Of a stretch of DNA of 64,000 nt, positions 23,337 through 32,685 are shown piece after piece. The DNA comes from JAHEGP01 sp963751595 (GTDB lineage: Bacteria > Pseudomonadota > Gammaproteobacteria > Pseudomonadales > JAHEGP01): contig CAVVVC010000007.1 in NCBI GenBank assembly GCA_963751595.1, positions 186,001 through 250,000 of the forward strand, read 5' to 3'. The translations under genes and the position numbers were made by a program. How positions within the stretch are numbered: position 1 is the stretch's first letter; every line of letters starts with the position of its first letter. The notes below the pieces were generated by a model. That model was not told the DNA's origin and did no database searches. It saw only the letters and a program-made list of their open reading frames with translations.

Positions 23337-25454
23337 TCAATGCTGTAATTTTTTCCCGCGCCAGGCCTGCTCGATGACGTAGGCGCGCACCGCCTCTGAC
23401 TGCGCTTCAGTCAATAGTTTGTCAGCGGCCGGCATGCCCCGTGCTGCGAGTGCGCCCCCCCGCACCACGTCGCTCCAGGCTTTGGCATCATGCAGGTAAG
23501 ATGAGCCCCGCAGGTCCGGAACCAGGAGCCCGGAAACCGCGTTGAGACCGTGGCAGCCCATGCAGCTGTCCTGGTAAAGGGCAAACCCCTCGCTGACGGT
23601 GGCCTTATCGGCCTGTTGTTTGGGCGGATTGAATGTGACGGTTGATTTCCAGTCCACCGGCGGCAAGGTCTTGTCAGCACCGAGTTTGAAGGTCAGCACC
23701 CGGCTGACGTTGGGCATACTCTCTGCCTGCACGTACTCGCCAAACACCAGGGCAAAAGCTCCCCCCCAGCCCGCGTTCACGGTGACGTATTGTTCGCCCT
23801 CGATCTCGTAGGTCATGGCCGGCGCGACGATTCCCGTCTGCGCGGGAAAATCCCACAGGCGCTTGCCATCGTCGGCGCGAAAGGCGACAAACCTGCCATC
23901 GGCTGTGCCCTGAAATACCAGGTTCCCGGCCGTGGTCAGGGTACCGCCATTCCAGGTACCGCTGTGCTCCACCCGCCATGCTTCTTTTTGACGAACCGGA
24001 TCCCAGGCCAGCAGCCGGCCCTTGATCAGCGCACCCAGGGCATCCCGCTCGGCCTGGGAATCGGGCAGGCTGCCGATCACGCCATCGATGCCCGTGTTGG
24101 TGCCGCCTTCGCGATAGGCGAAGTCCTTTGCCTGCCCATAGTTGGCGGGGAAATCAAGCACAGGAATATATACCAGTCCGGTTGTCGGGTTGTAGGACAT
24201 CGGGTGCCAGTTGTGGCCCCCGAGGTAGGAGGGAAAAATCAGGAATGGCTTTTCCTCGTAGCGCGCCCCGGGTACTTCCACCGGTCTGCCGGTTTTGAGG
24301 TCGACATGCGTGGCCCAGGTGATATCAATGTAATTATTGGCACTCAGAAGCTTGCCGTTGGTTCGATCGAGTACGTAGAAAAACCCGTTTTTGGGTGCCT
24401 GCATCAGCACCTTGCGCGGTTTGCCGTCGATGGCTATATCGGCGAGGATAATATGCTGGGTGGCGGTGTAGTCCCAGCTCTCTCCCGGGGTTGTCTGGTA
24501 GTGCCATACGTATTCGCCGGTTTTCGGCCGTAGCGCCACGATGGAGGACAGGAACAGGTTGTCGCCACCACCCGGTGAGCGCAGCTCCCGGTTCCAGGGC
24601 GTGCCGTTGCCGACGCCGATGTAAAGCAGGTCGAGGTCGGGATCATAGGCCATGGCATCCCACACCGTACCGCCGCCCCCGCCGATCTCCCACCACTTGC
24701 CATTCCAGGTCTTCGCCGCCATCGCCATGGCAGCGTTTTCGAAGCCCAACGCCGGGTTGCCGGGCACGGTGTAGAACCGCCAGATCTGTTTGCCGCTATC
24801 CGCGGCATAGGCTCCGAGGAAACCGCGCACGCCGAATTCGGCGCCGCCATTGCCGATCAAAACCATGCCATCGATAACCCGGGGAGCCCCGGTTATGGTG
24901 TAGGGCATGTCGGGGTCGACGGTTGCGATTTCCCAGTTGACCGTGCCCGTCGCGGCGTCGAGGGCCACCAAACGGCCATCCAGCACACCGACAAAAACCT
25001 GGCCCTGCCAGAGGGCCACGCCGCGGTTCACCACGTCACAGCAGGCGTGGCGGGACTTGTCCTTCGCCACCTTCGGGTCATAGGTCCAAAGCAGCTTGCC
25101 AGTCCTGGCGTCAAGCGCGTGTACGATGCTCCAGGACGACGTGGTGTACATCACCCCATCCACCACAAGCGGTGTAGCCTCGACGCCGCGCTCGGTGTTC
25201 AGATCGTAGGACCAGGCCAGTCCCAGCCTGCCGACATTGCCCGCATTGATGGTGCCGAGCGGGCTGAAACGCTGTTCGCTGTAGGTGCGCCCGTATGACA
25301 TCCAGCTTTCGGTTTCGGTCTCTGCGTCCAGCAGGCGCTGTGCGTCGACTTTCGCTGCTACGGCGGGCGTTGCAGCCGCAACTGCCTGACCGAAAACCAG
25401 AGTCAGTATCAGGGCCCAGCAACCCAGGTTTGTTAGCAATAGTTCCTTCTCCAT
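23337..25454 (-). CDS. PQQ-dependent alcohol dehydrogenase with C-terminal cytochrome c (quinohemoprotein)
   Basis: This protein of about 705 residues has a signal peptide (LGCWALILTLVFGQAVAAA). An eight-bladed quinoprotein domain (residues about 40-600) contains the vicinal disulfide HACCDVV, the catalytic-base region GESWDYTATQH and repeated tryptophan-docking blades (GKLLWTYD, GKRLWDFP). The last 90 residues are a cytochrome c domain with CMGCH. This is the type II quinohemoprotein layout: periplasmic oxidation of alcohols, with electrons passed to the haem. I start at ATG 25454, with AAGG upstream; the longer frame lacks a signal. No PQQ synthesis genes are in the window. The lipase-like gene diverges from it. 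Confidence 0.92.
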   Translation of the reverse strand: MEKELLLTNLGCWALILTLVFGQAVAAATPAVAAKVDAQRLLDAETETESWMSYGRTYSEQRFSPLGTINAGNVGRLGLAWSYDLNTERGVEATPLVVDGVMYTTSSWSIVHALDARTGKLLWTYDPKVAKDKSRHACCDVVNRGVALWQGQVFVGVLDGRLVALDAATGTVNWEIATVDPDMPYTITGAPRVIDGMVLIGNGGAEFGVRGFLGAYAADSGKQIWRFYTVPGNPALGFENAAMAMAAKTWNGKWWEIGGGGGTVWDAMAYDPDLDLLYIGVGNGTPWNRELRSPGGGDNLFLSSIVALRPKTGEYVWHYQTTPGESWDYTATQHIILADIAIDGKPRKVLMQAPKNGFFYVLDRTNGKLLSANNYIDITWATHVDLKTGRPVEVPGARYEEKPFLIFPSYLGGHNWHPMSYNPTTGLVYIPVLDFPANYGQAKDFAYREGGTNTGIDGVIGSLPDSQAERDALGALIKGRLLAWDPVRQKEAWRVEHSGTWNGGTLTTAGNLVFQGTADGRFVAFRADDGKRLWDFPAQTGIVAPAMTYEIEGEQYVTVNAGWGGAFALVFGEYVQAESMPNVSRVLTFKLGADKTLPPVDWKSTVTFNPPKQQADKATVSEGFALYQDSCMGCHGLNAVSGLLVPDLRGSSYLHDAKAWSDVVRGGALAARGMPAADKLLTEAQSEAVRAYVIEQAWRGKKLQH

Positions 25455-25774
25455 GCGCTGATCCTTGCCTTCTTTCGGATGGTGCTTCCATCGTATCAAG
25501 CTGTTCTGAAACCACAAACTGGTATAGATCCAGCGGTGGTTTGCTGTTTGCTCGGCGGGATCCGCCGGGCGGGTGTCCGAAAAGGCAGCAGCGGCACACA
25601 TGGACTGTACTGTGAAGCCCGTCGTGTTTGCCGCTCCCGCAAGGTCGGTATGAGGTGTTTGCCGGGCATCCCGCTGGGTTACCCGCAAAATTCACGTTAT
25701 AATTCAGAAGTCCATTGAAGAGCCAGCGTCGGTATACACTGCCTGCCCCAGTAAACATTACTCAGAGATCATTC
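25455..25774. other. Divergent promoter region between the quinohemoprotein and lipase genes
   Basis: This 320-base region holds no gene I can support. TATAAT at 25698-25703 on the plus strand, 72 bases before the lipase ATG, is a plausible -10 element, though a good -35 is not obvious. A GC-rich hairpin-like stretch lies near 25555-25575. No operator is recognised. Confidence 0.45.
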
Positions 25775-27131
25775 ATGCGAAAAACTCGCTTGCCGGCTTA
25801 CCCCGGCGCGTCGGTACTGTCCCTTGTTTGCCGCAGTGTTTTCATTGCTGCCTTACTCGCCCTCGGCGCCTGCGGCGGTGGCGGCGGTTCCGATGACGAC
25901 CCGGTTGTGGTGCCACCCCTGCCCCCCGTCAACCCCCCCGATCCCGATCCCGATCCCGATCCAGAGTTCGAGGTGGGCGATCCGCTGATTTCCCCTGCAC
26001 CCGAGGGGCTGGCTTTTTACCAGCCGCCATCGCCCCTGCCCGGGCGCAACGGCGATGTCATCTGGGCCAAACAACTGGCTTCGGTGAGCAATGGCAGAAT
26101 CTGGCAGGTGTTGTACCGTTCGCAATCGACCAACGGCGAGCCGGTGGCCGTCTCCGGATGGATGGGTGTTCCCGACAGCACGCGGCCGGACGCCGGGTTC
26201 CCGCTGGTGGCCTTCGGCCATGGCACCACCGGACTGGGGGATCAATGCGCGCCCACCCGGCGGTCTAATCCCACCGAGACCATTGCGCTGCTGGAAGATT
26301 TTCTGCGGCGGGGCTATGCCGTCGCCGCTACCGATTATGAGGGTCTGGGCACGCCGGGCTTGCACCAGTATCTGGTAGGGCCGAGTCAATCCTACAGCCT
26401 GCTGGACTCCGCTCGCGCCGCCCAGCGCTTCGCTGGCGCCGGCGACGAGGTCGTACTGTTTGGTCACTCCCAGGGTGGCCACGCTGTCATCCTTGCCAAC
26501 GAGACAGCCCCGAGTTACGCGCCTGAGCTGGATATCATCGGTACCATCGGCTCCGGTTCCGGGGTCATCGATGACTCGGGCGCCATCCTGACCGCATTGA
26601 AGCGCTCCTTCTACAAGGGTTACGCGGTCATGGCGGCATGGGCCCAGCGGGCTGCGTATGGCGGCGATACGCCCTTCCCCGGTGATGGAGCGGCACCCCT
26701 GTCACTGTGGCTGACGGATTACGGCATTCAATTGTCACAGGACATCGAGTCCGGCTGCGTGGGTGACATCATTGACGACTACAGTGCCATTGCCGGTGAT
26801 CTCCTGTTCGTCCACGATGCCCCGCTGCCTAAAATCGGCATTGATACCGATTACGCCGAGTCCATCCCCGGGCTGCGTGACGGCGCCTCGCCGCTGTTGA
26901 TGATTCACGGCCGCAATGACGACCAGATTCCGCCCGCTGGTGTCATGTCTGTGGGTTGAGCAAACCTGTGACAATACCGATATGGCGATTCAGTTGGAGT
27001 GGTTCGATACCGGTCACCGGGTGCCCTATGAAGATCCCCCGGGGGCGGCAGCGGTGATGTTTCCCTGGATCGATGCCCGCTTTGCCGGTGTTCCCGCGCC
27101 CACCGTTTGCGGAAACGTACCCCTGCCCTGA
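25775..27131 (+). pseudogene. Secreted lipase-like alpha/beta hydrolase (lipoprotein), frameshifted near the 3' end
   Basis: The first frame (25775-26959) encodes a lipobox LGACGGGG, a Pro/Asp-rich linker, and an alpha/beta hydrolase with oxyanion region AFGHGTTGLGDQCAP, a nucleophile elbow VVLFGHSQGGHAV, and LLMIHGRNDDQIPPAGV, where the catalytic Asp lies. It then stops at TGA 26957. Dropping one G from the GGG at 26954-26956 restores reading through VVEQTCDNTD to FDTGHRVPYED, the catalytic-His region, and on to a stop at 27131. The family is that of secretory lipases (LIP, PF03583). As written, the protein lacks its catalytic His. Either it is a real inactivating frameshift or a homopolymer sequencing error; the intact downstream frame favours a recent event or an error. 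Confidence 0.8.
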
Positions 27132-27198
27132 GCGGCAGGGACTTGAGCCACGGGAGAAAACCGGTAACATGCGTGGCAAAGCTAGCCGGTGAAGTCCA

Positions 27199-27900
27199 GT
27201 GGTGGTTGCGAGTCGCTCCAATGGTGTTGTCCACAGGCGCCTGACGTGGGTCGGCGCCTGCTTCGTCGTTCCCTTGATGCTGGCGATGACTGCCTGCACC
27301 GCGAGCAATATCCCGATTGAAGAGCGCAGCTCCTCGGCGTCGGTGCCTGCGGCCAATAGTGCGAGGGTTTACGAGGTCAGGCGCGGGGATACATTGTCTG
27401 GCCTGGCGCGGCGCTTCGATGTGAGTGTCGGCGAGTTGCAGGCGATGAATCGCCTGCCCCACCCGGACCAATTGAACATCGGTGATCGCCTGTTGCTGCC
27501 CCCCGGTGCCAGTCTATCGAGCGCCCTGATCTGGCCCCTGCAGGGGTTCACACTGACTTCCACCTTCGGTAGCAGGAATGGCAGGCACAAGGGTATCGAC
27601 CTGTACGCGCCCAAGGGTACTCCCATCAGTGCCGTGGCAGATGGTGTGGTGCATTTTTCAGGGCGGCAAAGCGGTTATGGCCGGGTGGTGATTCTGCAGC
27701 ATGCCAACAATGTCAGAACCCTGTACGCGCACAACAAGAAAAACAAGGTCAAAGCCGGTCAGCGGGTTGTTCGCGGCCAGACGATTGCCACGGTAGGCAA
27801 GTCGGGGAATGCGTCAGGTTACCATTTGCACTTCGAGTATATCAGCGCTGGCCGGGCCCTGGACCCACAGCGCTTTCTGCCCCGCTTCGCCAGCCGCTAG
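27199..27900 (+). CDS. LysM and M23 peptidase-domain lipoprotein (NlpD-like)
   Basis: This 233-residue protein has the lipobox LAMTAC, a LysM domain (YEVRRGDTLSGLARRFDVSV...LNIGDRLLLP, residues about 58-100), and a C-terminal M23 domain. The M23 metal sites appear as HKGIDL and GYHLHFEY, with LYAHN between them. All usual ligands (H, D and HxH) seem present, so it may be an active endopeptidase, unlike the degenerate EnvC/NlpD activators. The start is GTG 27199 or 27202. It would sit in the outer membrane and act on peptidoglycan during division or remodelling. It is not next to surE, pcm or rpoS, so it is not the standard nlpD locus. Confidence 0.88.
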   Translation: MVVASRSNGVVHRRLTWVGACFVVPLMLAMTACTASNIPIEERSSSASVPAANSARVYEVRRGDTLSGLARRFDVSVGELQAMNRLPHPDQLNIGDRLLLPPGASLSSALIWPLQGFTLTSTFGSRNGRHKGIDLYAPKGTPISAVADGVVHFSGRQSGYGRVVILQHANNVRTLYAHNKKNKVKAGQRVVRGQTIATVGKSGNASGYHLHFEYISAGRALDPQRFLPRFASR

Positions 27901-27937
27901 TGCGGAAACCGCCGACGGCCAGGCGCCCACCGGCGTT

Positions 27938-29239
27938 TCAGAACGGATGGCCCACCATGACCCAGGCATTGGTGCCCTCGGGGGAGTGGGCGAGATCGAA
28001 GCGCACCACCACGCCGGCGGTGAGCGCACGCAGGGAAACGCCAAAGTCCGTTTTCCAGTCTTTGAGCAGGTCGTTGGCAGTATATGACGGGCCTACCCGG
28101 CCGCCTTCGACGAATCCCACTAACTGGAACCAATCCAGGTTCAAAAAGCGCAGCCACTCAACTCCCTTGAGGGGGTTGTAGCGCAGGGTATAACGGTATT
28201 CCGCGGTTCCGTAAATCGCCGCCTTGTCGTGGAAACGATTCATATCGTAGCCACGCATGCGATAGAAACCACCCAGCGTTGCGCCCTCGGTATAAGGGGG
28301 GTTGTTGTTGGGCCGGGTGGCCCCCGCAGCGTTTTCCTCCAGCTCCCAGCTGGGGGAATAGGCCGTCCAGCCGTTGATTGCGACGATTCGCTGCAGGGCA
28401 TGATCGGAGGAGCCCAGGGAAAAGTATTTGCTGGCTTCGAATTCCACCACGGACCACTTGTCCTCCGAGTCAAACCAGGCGGCGTCATGGGTCACTGCCA
28501 GGTACTGGGAACTGCCCATCGCGGGATTGGTGGGAAAGTCGGTATTGTTGTAGAGCACGCCAAACTGCAGGGCATGCACGGTGTACTCGGCTTTCTGCTG
28601 CTCATTTTCGAAACTCTGGTAACGATTGAATTGTTGCAGTGTCAGGACCGTGGCTCCGCTGGTGAGCGGATTCCAGTGCACTCCGCCGGAGGGCTCCGAT
28701 ATCAGCAGGCCGTTGCGCAATCGGTAGTCGATCATCCCCTTGTCACTGGCGGCGCCGATGGGCAGCGCATATTCGAGTTTGATATCCAGCCAGTTGCTGG
28801 CCCCCGCGGTCTCGATAAAAGCGTCTTCTGACGAGTCGTTGGAACCGGGCGGTGCAATCGTCGGGGGCACGAACAAATTGCCGGAGGCATAGGCGCGCTG
28901 TCGTGGATAGTAGCCCATCATACCCACCGCAGTAATATATAGCCGCCGGGTCCAGGGAAAGCGGTAGTCCCACGCGCCCAGCGCGATGCCATGACTTTCC
29001 TTGCCGCCAAACACGGTACCGCCCACGGTCATCTGGTCCTGGTAAAACCCCCTTGCCATGCCCCCCAGACCGATCACCGTGCCCATGCCTTCGGTGGAAA
29101 AGGCATAGGGCAAAACCAGCGTATCTCCCCGGCTACGGCGATTTTCCTCCCTCTCAACAGACATTTTGACGTTCGCCGAGGGTCGTGCCTGGATTTGGCT
29201 TGCCAGCAGCAGGCATAACAAGAAAGTGAAAAAGCGCAT
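27938..29239 (-). CDS. Omp85/BamA-TamA family outer-membrane barrel (surface antigen D15 domain)
   Basis: This 433-residue protein has a signal peptide (FFTFLLCLLLASQIQA). There are no POTRA domains; the barrel follows directly. The key loop-6 region is GGFYRMRGYDMNRFHDKAAIYGTAEYRY (written here as its landmarks MRGY and EYRY), the counterpart of the VRGF/Y lock of Omp85 barrels. It ends with VGHPF, a terminal aromatic. POTRA-less Omp85 proteins are often linked to lipid or surface export, but the client is unknown. The gene converges on the M23 lipoprotein gene. Confidence 0.8.
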   Translation of the reverse strand: MRFFTFLLCLLLASQIQARPSANVKMSVEREENRRSRGDTLVLPYAFSTEGMGTVIGLGGMARGFYQDQMTVGGTVFGGKESHGIALGAWDYRFPWTRRLYITAVGMMGYYPRQRAYASGNLFVPPTIAPPGSNDSSEDAFIETAGASNWLDIKLEYALPIGAASDKGMIDYRLRNGLLISEPSGGVHWNPLTSGATVLTLQQFNRYQSFENEQQKAEYTVHALQFGVLYNNTDFPTNPAMGSSQYLAVTHDAAWFDSEDKWSVVEFEASKYFSLGSSDHALQRIVAINGWTAYSPSWELEENAAGATRPNNNPPYTEGATLGGFYRMRGYDMNRFHDKAAIYGTAEYRYTLRYNPLKGVEWLRFLNLDWFQLVGFVEGGRVGPSYTANDLLKDWKTDFGVSLRALTAGVVVRFDLAHSPEGTNAWVMVGHPF

Positions 29240-29393
29240 GGGCAGAAACCCTCAGTGGTTAGCGGGCTCGGTTGAGCGGTCCATTGCCGGCTGGCAGGGT
29301 TTTCTGAAGCCGGCCCGGGCAGGCCGGTGCATTATCGGTCTTATTACCGCCGTGGTCTATTTATAAGCTTGCCAGCGCTGTGGGTTCGAGGCT

Positions 29394-30170
29394 TCATTCC
29401 CCCAGGGAGACAATTTTTGCAGCCTCGAAGCCGGTGTCCGTTTCGTAGGGCAGATAACCCCGGGGATTGCAGACGATCCGGGTGCCGGCGATGTTGTAGT
29501 CGAATGCCGTGTGGGTATGGCCGTGCACCCAGAGCGCGATCTCATTGCTGTCGATCAGGTCTTCAAGGTCGGTGACAAATGCCGGATTGAGGCTGTTCCC
29601 GTGGTATTGCGAAGCGATCGAACGGGGGCTGGGGGCATGATGACTGACCACAATATTCCTGTGTCCCAGGCTTTTTCCCAGTTGCCCCCGCAGCCAGGCC
29701 AGGTTCCGGCGATGCAAATCCAGCGCACGCTGCGGGGTAAACGGCTCGCCTCTGCTGGCATGAATCGCACGGTAGTCCGGCATGAAATGCTGGGCCGTGT
29801 GCATCGCGCTGCGACGATCACCATCCAGGGCGAAGTCTGTCCACAGGGTAGTGCCGTGGAAGCGAAAGGAGCCGATGTCGAGGCTGTCTTGTTCCAGCAG
29901 GTGGACATGGCTGCCCCGGGCCAGGCGCCGCATTTTAACCATGAGTTCGGGCCGGCTGTGGCCATAGAATTCATGATTGCCGGGTACGTAGATAACCGGA
30001 ACAGAAAATTGCTCCAGCGCCCAGTGAATGCCGAAGATGCCGTTGTGGATGTCCCCCGCCAGTATCACCAGGTCTGCAGAGCTGCACTGGGGATTCTGCA
30101 GGCCGCTCGCCTCAAGGTGAAGATCAGACATGATTTGGAGTTTGATGGGCGACTCCCCCAAGGTTCTCAT
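29394..30170 (-). CDS. Calcineurin-like metallophosphoesterase
   Basis: This protein of about 258 residues has the full metallophosphoesterase motif set: SDLHLE, ILAGDIHNG, VPGNHEFY, VVSHHAP, and VHGHTHTAFD. Two metal ions would be bound. It starts MRTLGESPIKLQIMSDLHLE; the longer frame to 30245 overlaps the divergent methyltransferase and is not needed. The substrate is unknown; YfcE-like or ADP-ribose-type phosphodiesterases share this pattern. It is divergent from the O-methyltransferase across 58 bases. Confidence 0.87.
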   Translation of the reverse strand: MRTLGESPIKLQIMSDLHLEASGLQNPQCSSADLVILAGDIHNGIFGIHWALEQFSVPVIYVPGNHEFYGHSRPELMVKMRRLARGSHVHLLEQDSLDIGSFRFHGTTLWTDFALDGDRRSAMHTAQHFMPDYRAIHASRGEPFTPQRALDLHRRNLAWLRGQLGKSLGHRNIVVSHHAPSPRSIASQYHGNSLNPAFVTDLEDLIDSNEIALWVHGHTHTAFDYNIAGTRIVCNPRGYLPYETDTGFEAAKIVSLGE

Positions 30171-30228
30171 TTCAGTGAAGTCAGTGTATCGTTTTATGCC
30201 AGTGACACAATCCAGGGAGAAAGCGGCC

Positions 30229-30888
30229 ATGTCCAAATATACCACGCTAACGGAACCGCTATACCGTTACCTTTGGGCTAGCAGCGACCGCGAGCCGGAG
30301 CTGTTGCGCCAGTTGCGACTCGAAACCGCCGAACTGCCGTTTGCACAGATGCAGATAGCGCCCGACCAGGGCCAGTTCATGGCCTTGCTGGCGCAAATGT
30401 CGGGAGCCCGGAAAGCGCTGGAAATAGGCACCTTCACCGGATACAGCTCCCTCGCTCTGGCCCTGGCGATGCCCCTGGACGGTCGCATCGTTTGCTGTGA
30501 CACCTCCCGGGAATGGACCGATATTGCACGCCGCTACTGGGACCAGGCCGAAGTGAGCGAGAAAATAGAGCTGCGCCTGCAGCCGGCGCTGGAAACGCTT
30601 GAAGAGCTGTTGCAGGAAGAGGGAGAGGCCAGCTTCGATATGGCGTTTATCGATGCCGACAAGGAGAATTATCGCAAGTACTACGAAGGCTGCCTCCGCC
30701 TGTTACGGCCCAACGGCTTGCTCCTGATTGATAATGTGTTGTGGGGCGGAGCGGTCATCGACAACAGCAAAAACGATGTCGATACTGTTGCCATCAGGGA
30801 GTTGAATGCTGCACTGACCAACGATCAGCGGGTATCCCTGGCGATGGTTCCGGTCGGCGACGGTCTAACCCTGGCGCTGAAACGCTAG
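30229..30888 (+). CDS. SAM-dependent O-methyltransferase (caffeoyl-CoA/catechol type)
   Basis: This 219-residue class I methyltransferase has ALEIGTFTGYSSLALA (SAM-binding motif I, near residue 63), CCDTSREWTDIARRYW, and SFDMAFIDADKENYRKYYE, where the IDADK acidic site binds the divalent metal. LLIDNVLWGGAV follows. These are the hallmarks of methyltransferase family 3 (PF01596). Length is standard. The ATG at 30229 has GGGAGA upstream. Substrate is unknown, probably a catechol-like small molecule. Confidence 0.9.
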   Translation: MSKYTTLTEPLYRYLWASSDREPELLRQLRLETAELPFAQMQIAPDQGQFMALLAQMSGARKALEIGTFTGYSSLALALAMPLDGRIVCCDTSREWTDIARRYWDQAEVSEKIELRLQPALETLEELLQEEGEASFDMAFIDADKENYRKYYEGCLRLLRPNGLLLIDNVLWGGAVIDNSKNDVDTVAIRELNAALTNDQRVSLAMVPVGDGLTLALKR

Positions 30889-30955
30889 CGGGCAGTTGAC
30901 AGGCGTTTTCGGCGCAGCGGGACTGCGGCGAAGATGCCTGAAATCGCGGCACCTG

Positions 30956-32182
30956 TTACTTGTTGAACCCGGTCTCACGCAAAAAGCGCGCGATCTCCTT
31001 CAGGTATTTGCCCTGGTCCAGGTGCAGCAGGTGGTTACCGGGGAACCAGTGTATTCGGCACCGGTCCCAGTGATCCCACAGCAGACGACCGTGCTTGGGT
31101 GGCGCGAGCCTGTCTCCGGCACCGGCAATCAGCATCAGCCGCTCCTTGGGTATCCTGGGCGCATAAGTCAACGGTGAGTGCACCGCCATCATGTGCCGGG
31201 CCTCGCGAACACTGGTATTGGTGGCCTTGAGTACCGCCTTGATCGGCAGGTTGAGGGGGAACCACTCCAGCACCAGGTCCGGCAGGCTGGCAAGGGGGAC
31301 GTTGGGAATCGAGAAGTACAGGCGCTCCTCGACCGCGGCGAGCAGGGCCGAAGTGTACCCCCCCAGGCTGATACCCGTAACCCCGATCTTCTGCACGCCC
31401 TGGGCTTCCAGGAAATCCATAAAGATACGGAAGTCGTGTACCGCGTGGGCCATGGACTCGTTGATGTGGGATATGCCATGGGCAAACAAGCCGTGGCCAC
31501 TGAAGGGCGATAACAATGCCTGGCGCTTGCCGTGATGGGGCAGTGTGTAAAGCAGGATGTCATAGCCCTGCTTGTAAAACCACGGCAGGGCAAAAAACAT
31601 CCGGTTGAGCCAGTATGGGTCTGCCATAAAGCCGTGGATCACGCAGATGGTGGGCCGTGGGCCACTGTCATGGCGCCAGTACTGGGCCACCGCCCGCATG
31701 TTCCGCCTATTGCGGGGATAGCGCTTGCGCATGCTTGGGTTCACAGCGGTGAAGGGGCTGTCGAAGCTTAACAACTCGCACTTGCCGTCCTCGGGCTTGA
31801 AGCGCAGCGGCCCGGCGGAGGACGCTTTGACCACGACCCGGGAAGAGTCAGGTTTCCTGAAAAATGCTGTCGGGTCGCCCCTGTCAGCCTTGCCTTTGTA
31901 AAAGCCGGACATTGCCACATCGCGCGTCAGCTGGATGGGGTTGAGGCTGCCGGGTAGCGCCAGCGTGCCCACGAGGGTGGCCCCGGCAGTGCGCAGGGCA
32001 TAGTCACCCGCCGCGGTGCTGTCTACCATCAGCGCGGTGCGCAGATCCAGTTCGAAATCATCGGGAAATTTGTGGAAGCTGCTTTCGAGGTTTTCCCACC
32101 AGGGGTTCTCAGGCATGATGCGGCGGGTGTGACTGTAAGTAGCGTTGGCAACGCGGGAGACGGTCGAGGCAATGTCAAACAT
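30956..32182 (-). CDS. Alpha/beta hydrolase of the ABHD18/DUF2048-like type
   Basis: This protein of about 408 residues has an N-terminal helical part (residues 1-150) without a signal peptide. The hydrolase domain contains VIHGFMADPYWLNRMF (oxyanion side), GVTGISLGGYTSALLA (nucleophile Ser in GISLGG), MLIAGAGDRLAPPKH (acid) and HWFPGNHLLHLDQG (catalytic His). It resembles ABHD18-type hydrolases. Substrate is not known; esters or polyhydroxyalkanoate-like substrates are possible. I use ATG 32182 over GTG 32194. It converges with the O-methyltransferase gene. Confidence 0.8.
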   Translation of the reverse strand: MFDIASTVSRVANATYSHTRRIMPENPWWENLESSFHKFPDDFELDLRTALMVDSTAAGDYALRTAGATLVGTLALPGSLNPIQLTRDVAMSGFYKGKADRGDPTAFFRKPDSSRVVVKASSAGPLRFKPEDGKCELLSFDSPFTAVNPSMRKRYPRNRRNMRAVAQYWRHDSGPRPTICVIHGFMADPYWLNRMFFALPWFYKQGYDILLYTLPHHGKRQALLSPFSGHGLFAHGISHINESMAHAVHDFRIFMDFLEAQGVQKIGVTGISLGGYTSALLAAVEERLYFSIPNVPLASLPDLVLEWFPLNLPIKAVLKATNTSVREARHMMAVHSPLTYAPRIPKERLMLIAGAGDRLAPPKHGRLLWDHWDRCRIHWFPGNHLLHLDQGKYLKEIARFLRETGFNK

Positions 32183-32405
32183 AGGCTTTACCACCTTTGC
32201 AGGTTTTTATTGTCGCTAGTGTAGCGCAATTCGAGAGTTCGGTTACACGGCATTCTCTGCAGTTAACGCTCAGGCTATGAGTGGCGCGAGACAGTGGCAG
32301 ACTGGTGTTCGCCAGCAGGGCCCTGACGCGCTAAAGACCTCATCCCCGGCCATGGACACCACCCCCTCGAGCAGTTAACATTGCGCCCTTTCCAGCAATA
32401 CCCAA

Positions 32406-32482
32406 GCGCCCGTAGCTCAGCTGGATAGAGTAGTGGCTTCCGAAGCCATTGGTCGCAGGTTCGAATCCTGCCGGGCGCGCCA
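32406..32482 (+). tRNA. tRNA-Arg (CCG anticodon)
   Basis: This is a complete 77-base cloverleaf. Acceptor GCGCCCG pairs with CGGGCGC at 32472-32478. The D arm is GCTC...GAGT, and the anticodon stem GTGGC/GCCAT holds the loop TTCCGAA, giving anticodon CCG, which reads codon CGG. The T arm is GCAGGTTCGAATCCTGC, the discriminator is G, and CCA is encoded at 32480-32482. The final A is also the first base of a perfect 21-bp hairpin. Confidence 0.97.
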
Positions 32483-32527
32483 ATACCAGAACGCCCGCCC
32501 CCGCAAGGGGGCGGGCGTTCTGGTATT
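32482..32527 (+). repeat. Perfect 21-bp hairpin immediately after tRNA-Arg
   Basis: Arms at 32482-32502 and 32507-32527 are perfect complements with a GCAA tetraloop (GNRA type). The right arm reads AAGGGGGCGGGCGTTCTGGT when the last two loop bases are included. No T-run follows, so it is not a standard intrinsic terminator. It may end or protect the tRNA transcript, or be the trace of a mobile element. Confidence 0.85.
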
Positions 32528-32561
32528 GGGTTGCCTGGACGGTGAGAATCTGCCGGTTCGA

Positions 32562-32588
32562 CCAGGTCGTCCCCCGGGGGCGACCTGG
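32562..32588. repeat. Second strong hairpin
   Basis: CCAGGTCGTCCCCC pairs with GGGGGCGACCTGG, leaving one bulged T and almost no loop. It lies between the post-tRNA hairpin and the MITE copy. No T-run follows on either strand. Confidence 0.6.
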
Positions 32589-32685
32589 CGACAAGGCGCG
32601 CCAGCGCCGCCGCCCCGCAGGGGTCGTTACAGCCCTGAGGCTGGAACGATCCATCCTGCCCGTTGCAGTTCAAACCGGACGCTAA

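Noticed and set aside
26916..27131. A separate 71-codon gene after the lipase.
   Set aside because: Its sequence from VEQTCDNTD on continues the lipase in a shifted frame and holds its catalytic His; it is the tail of the broken gene.
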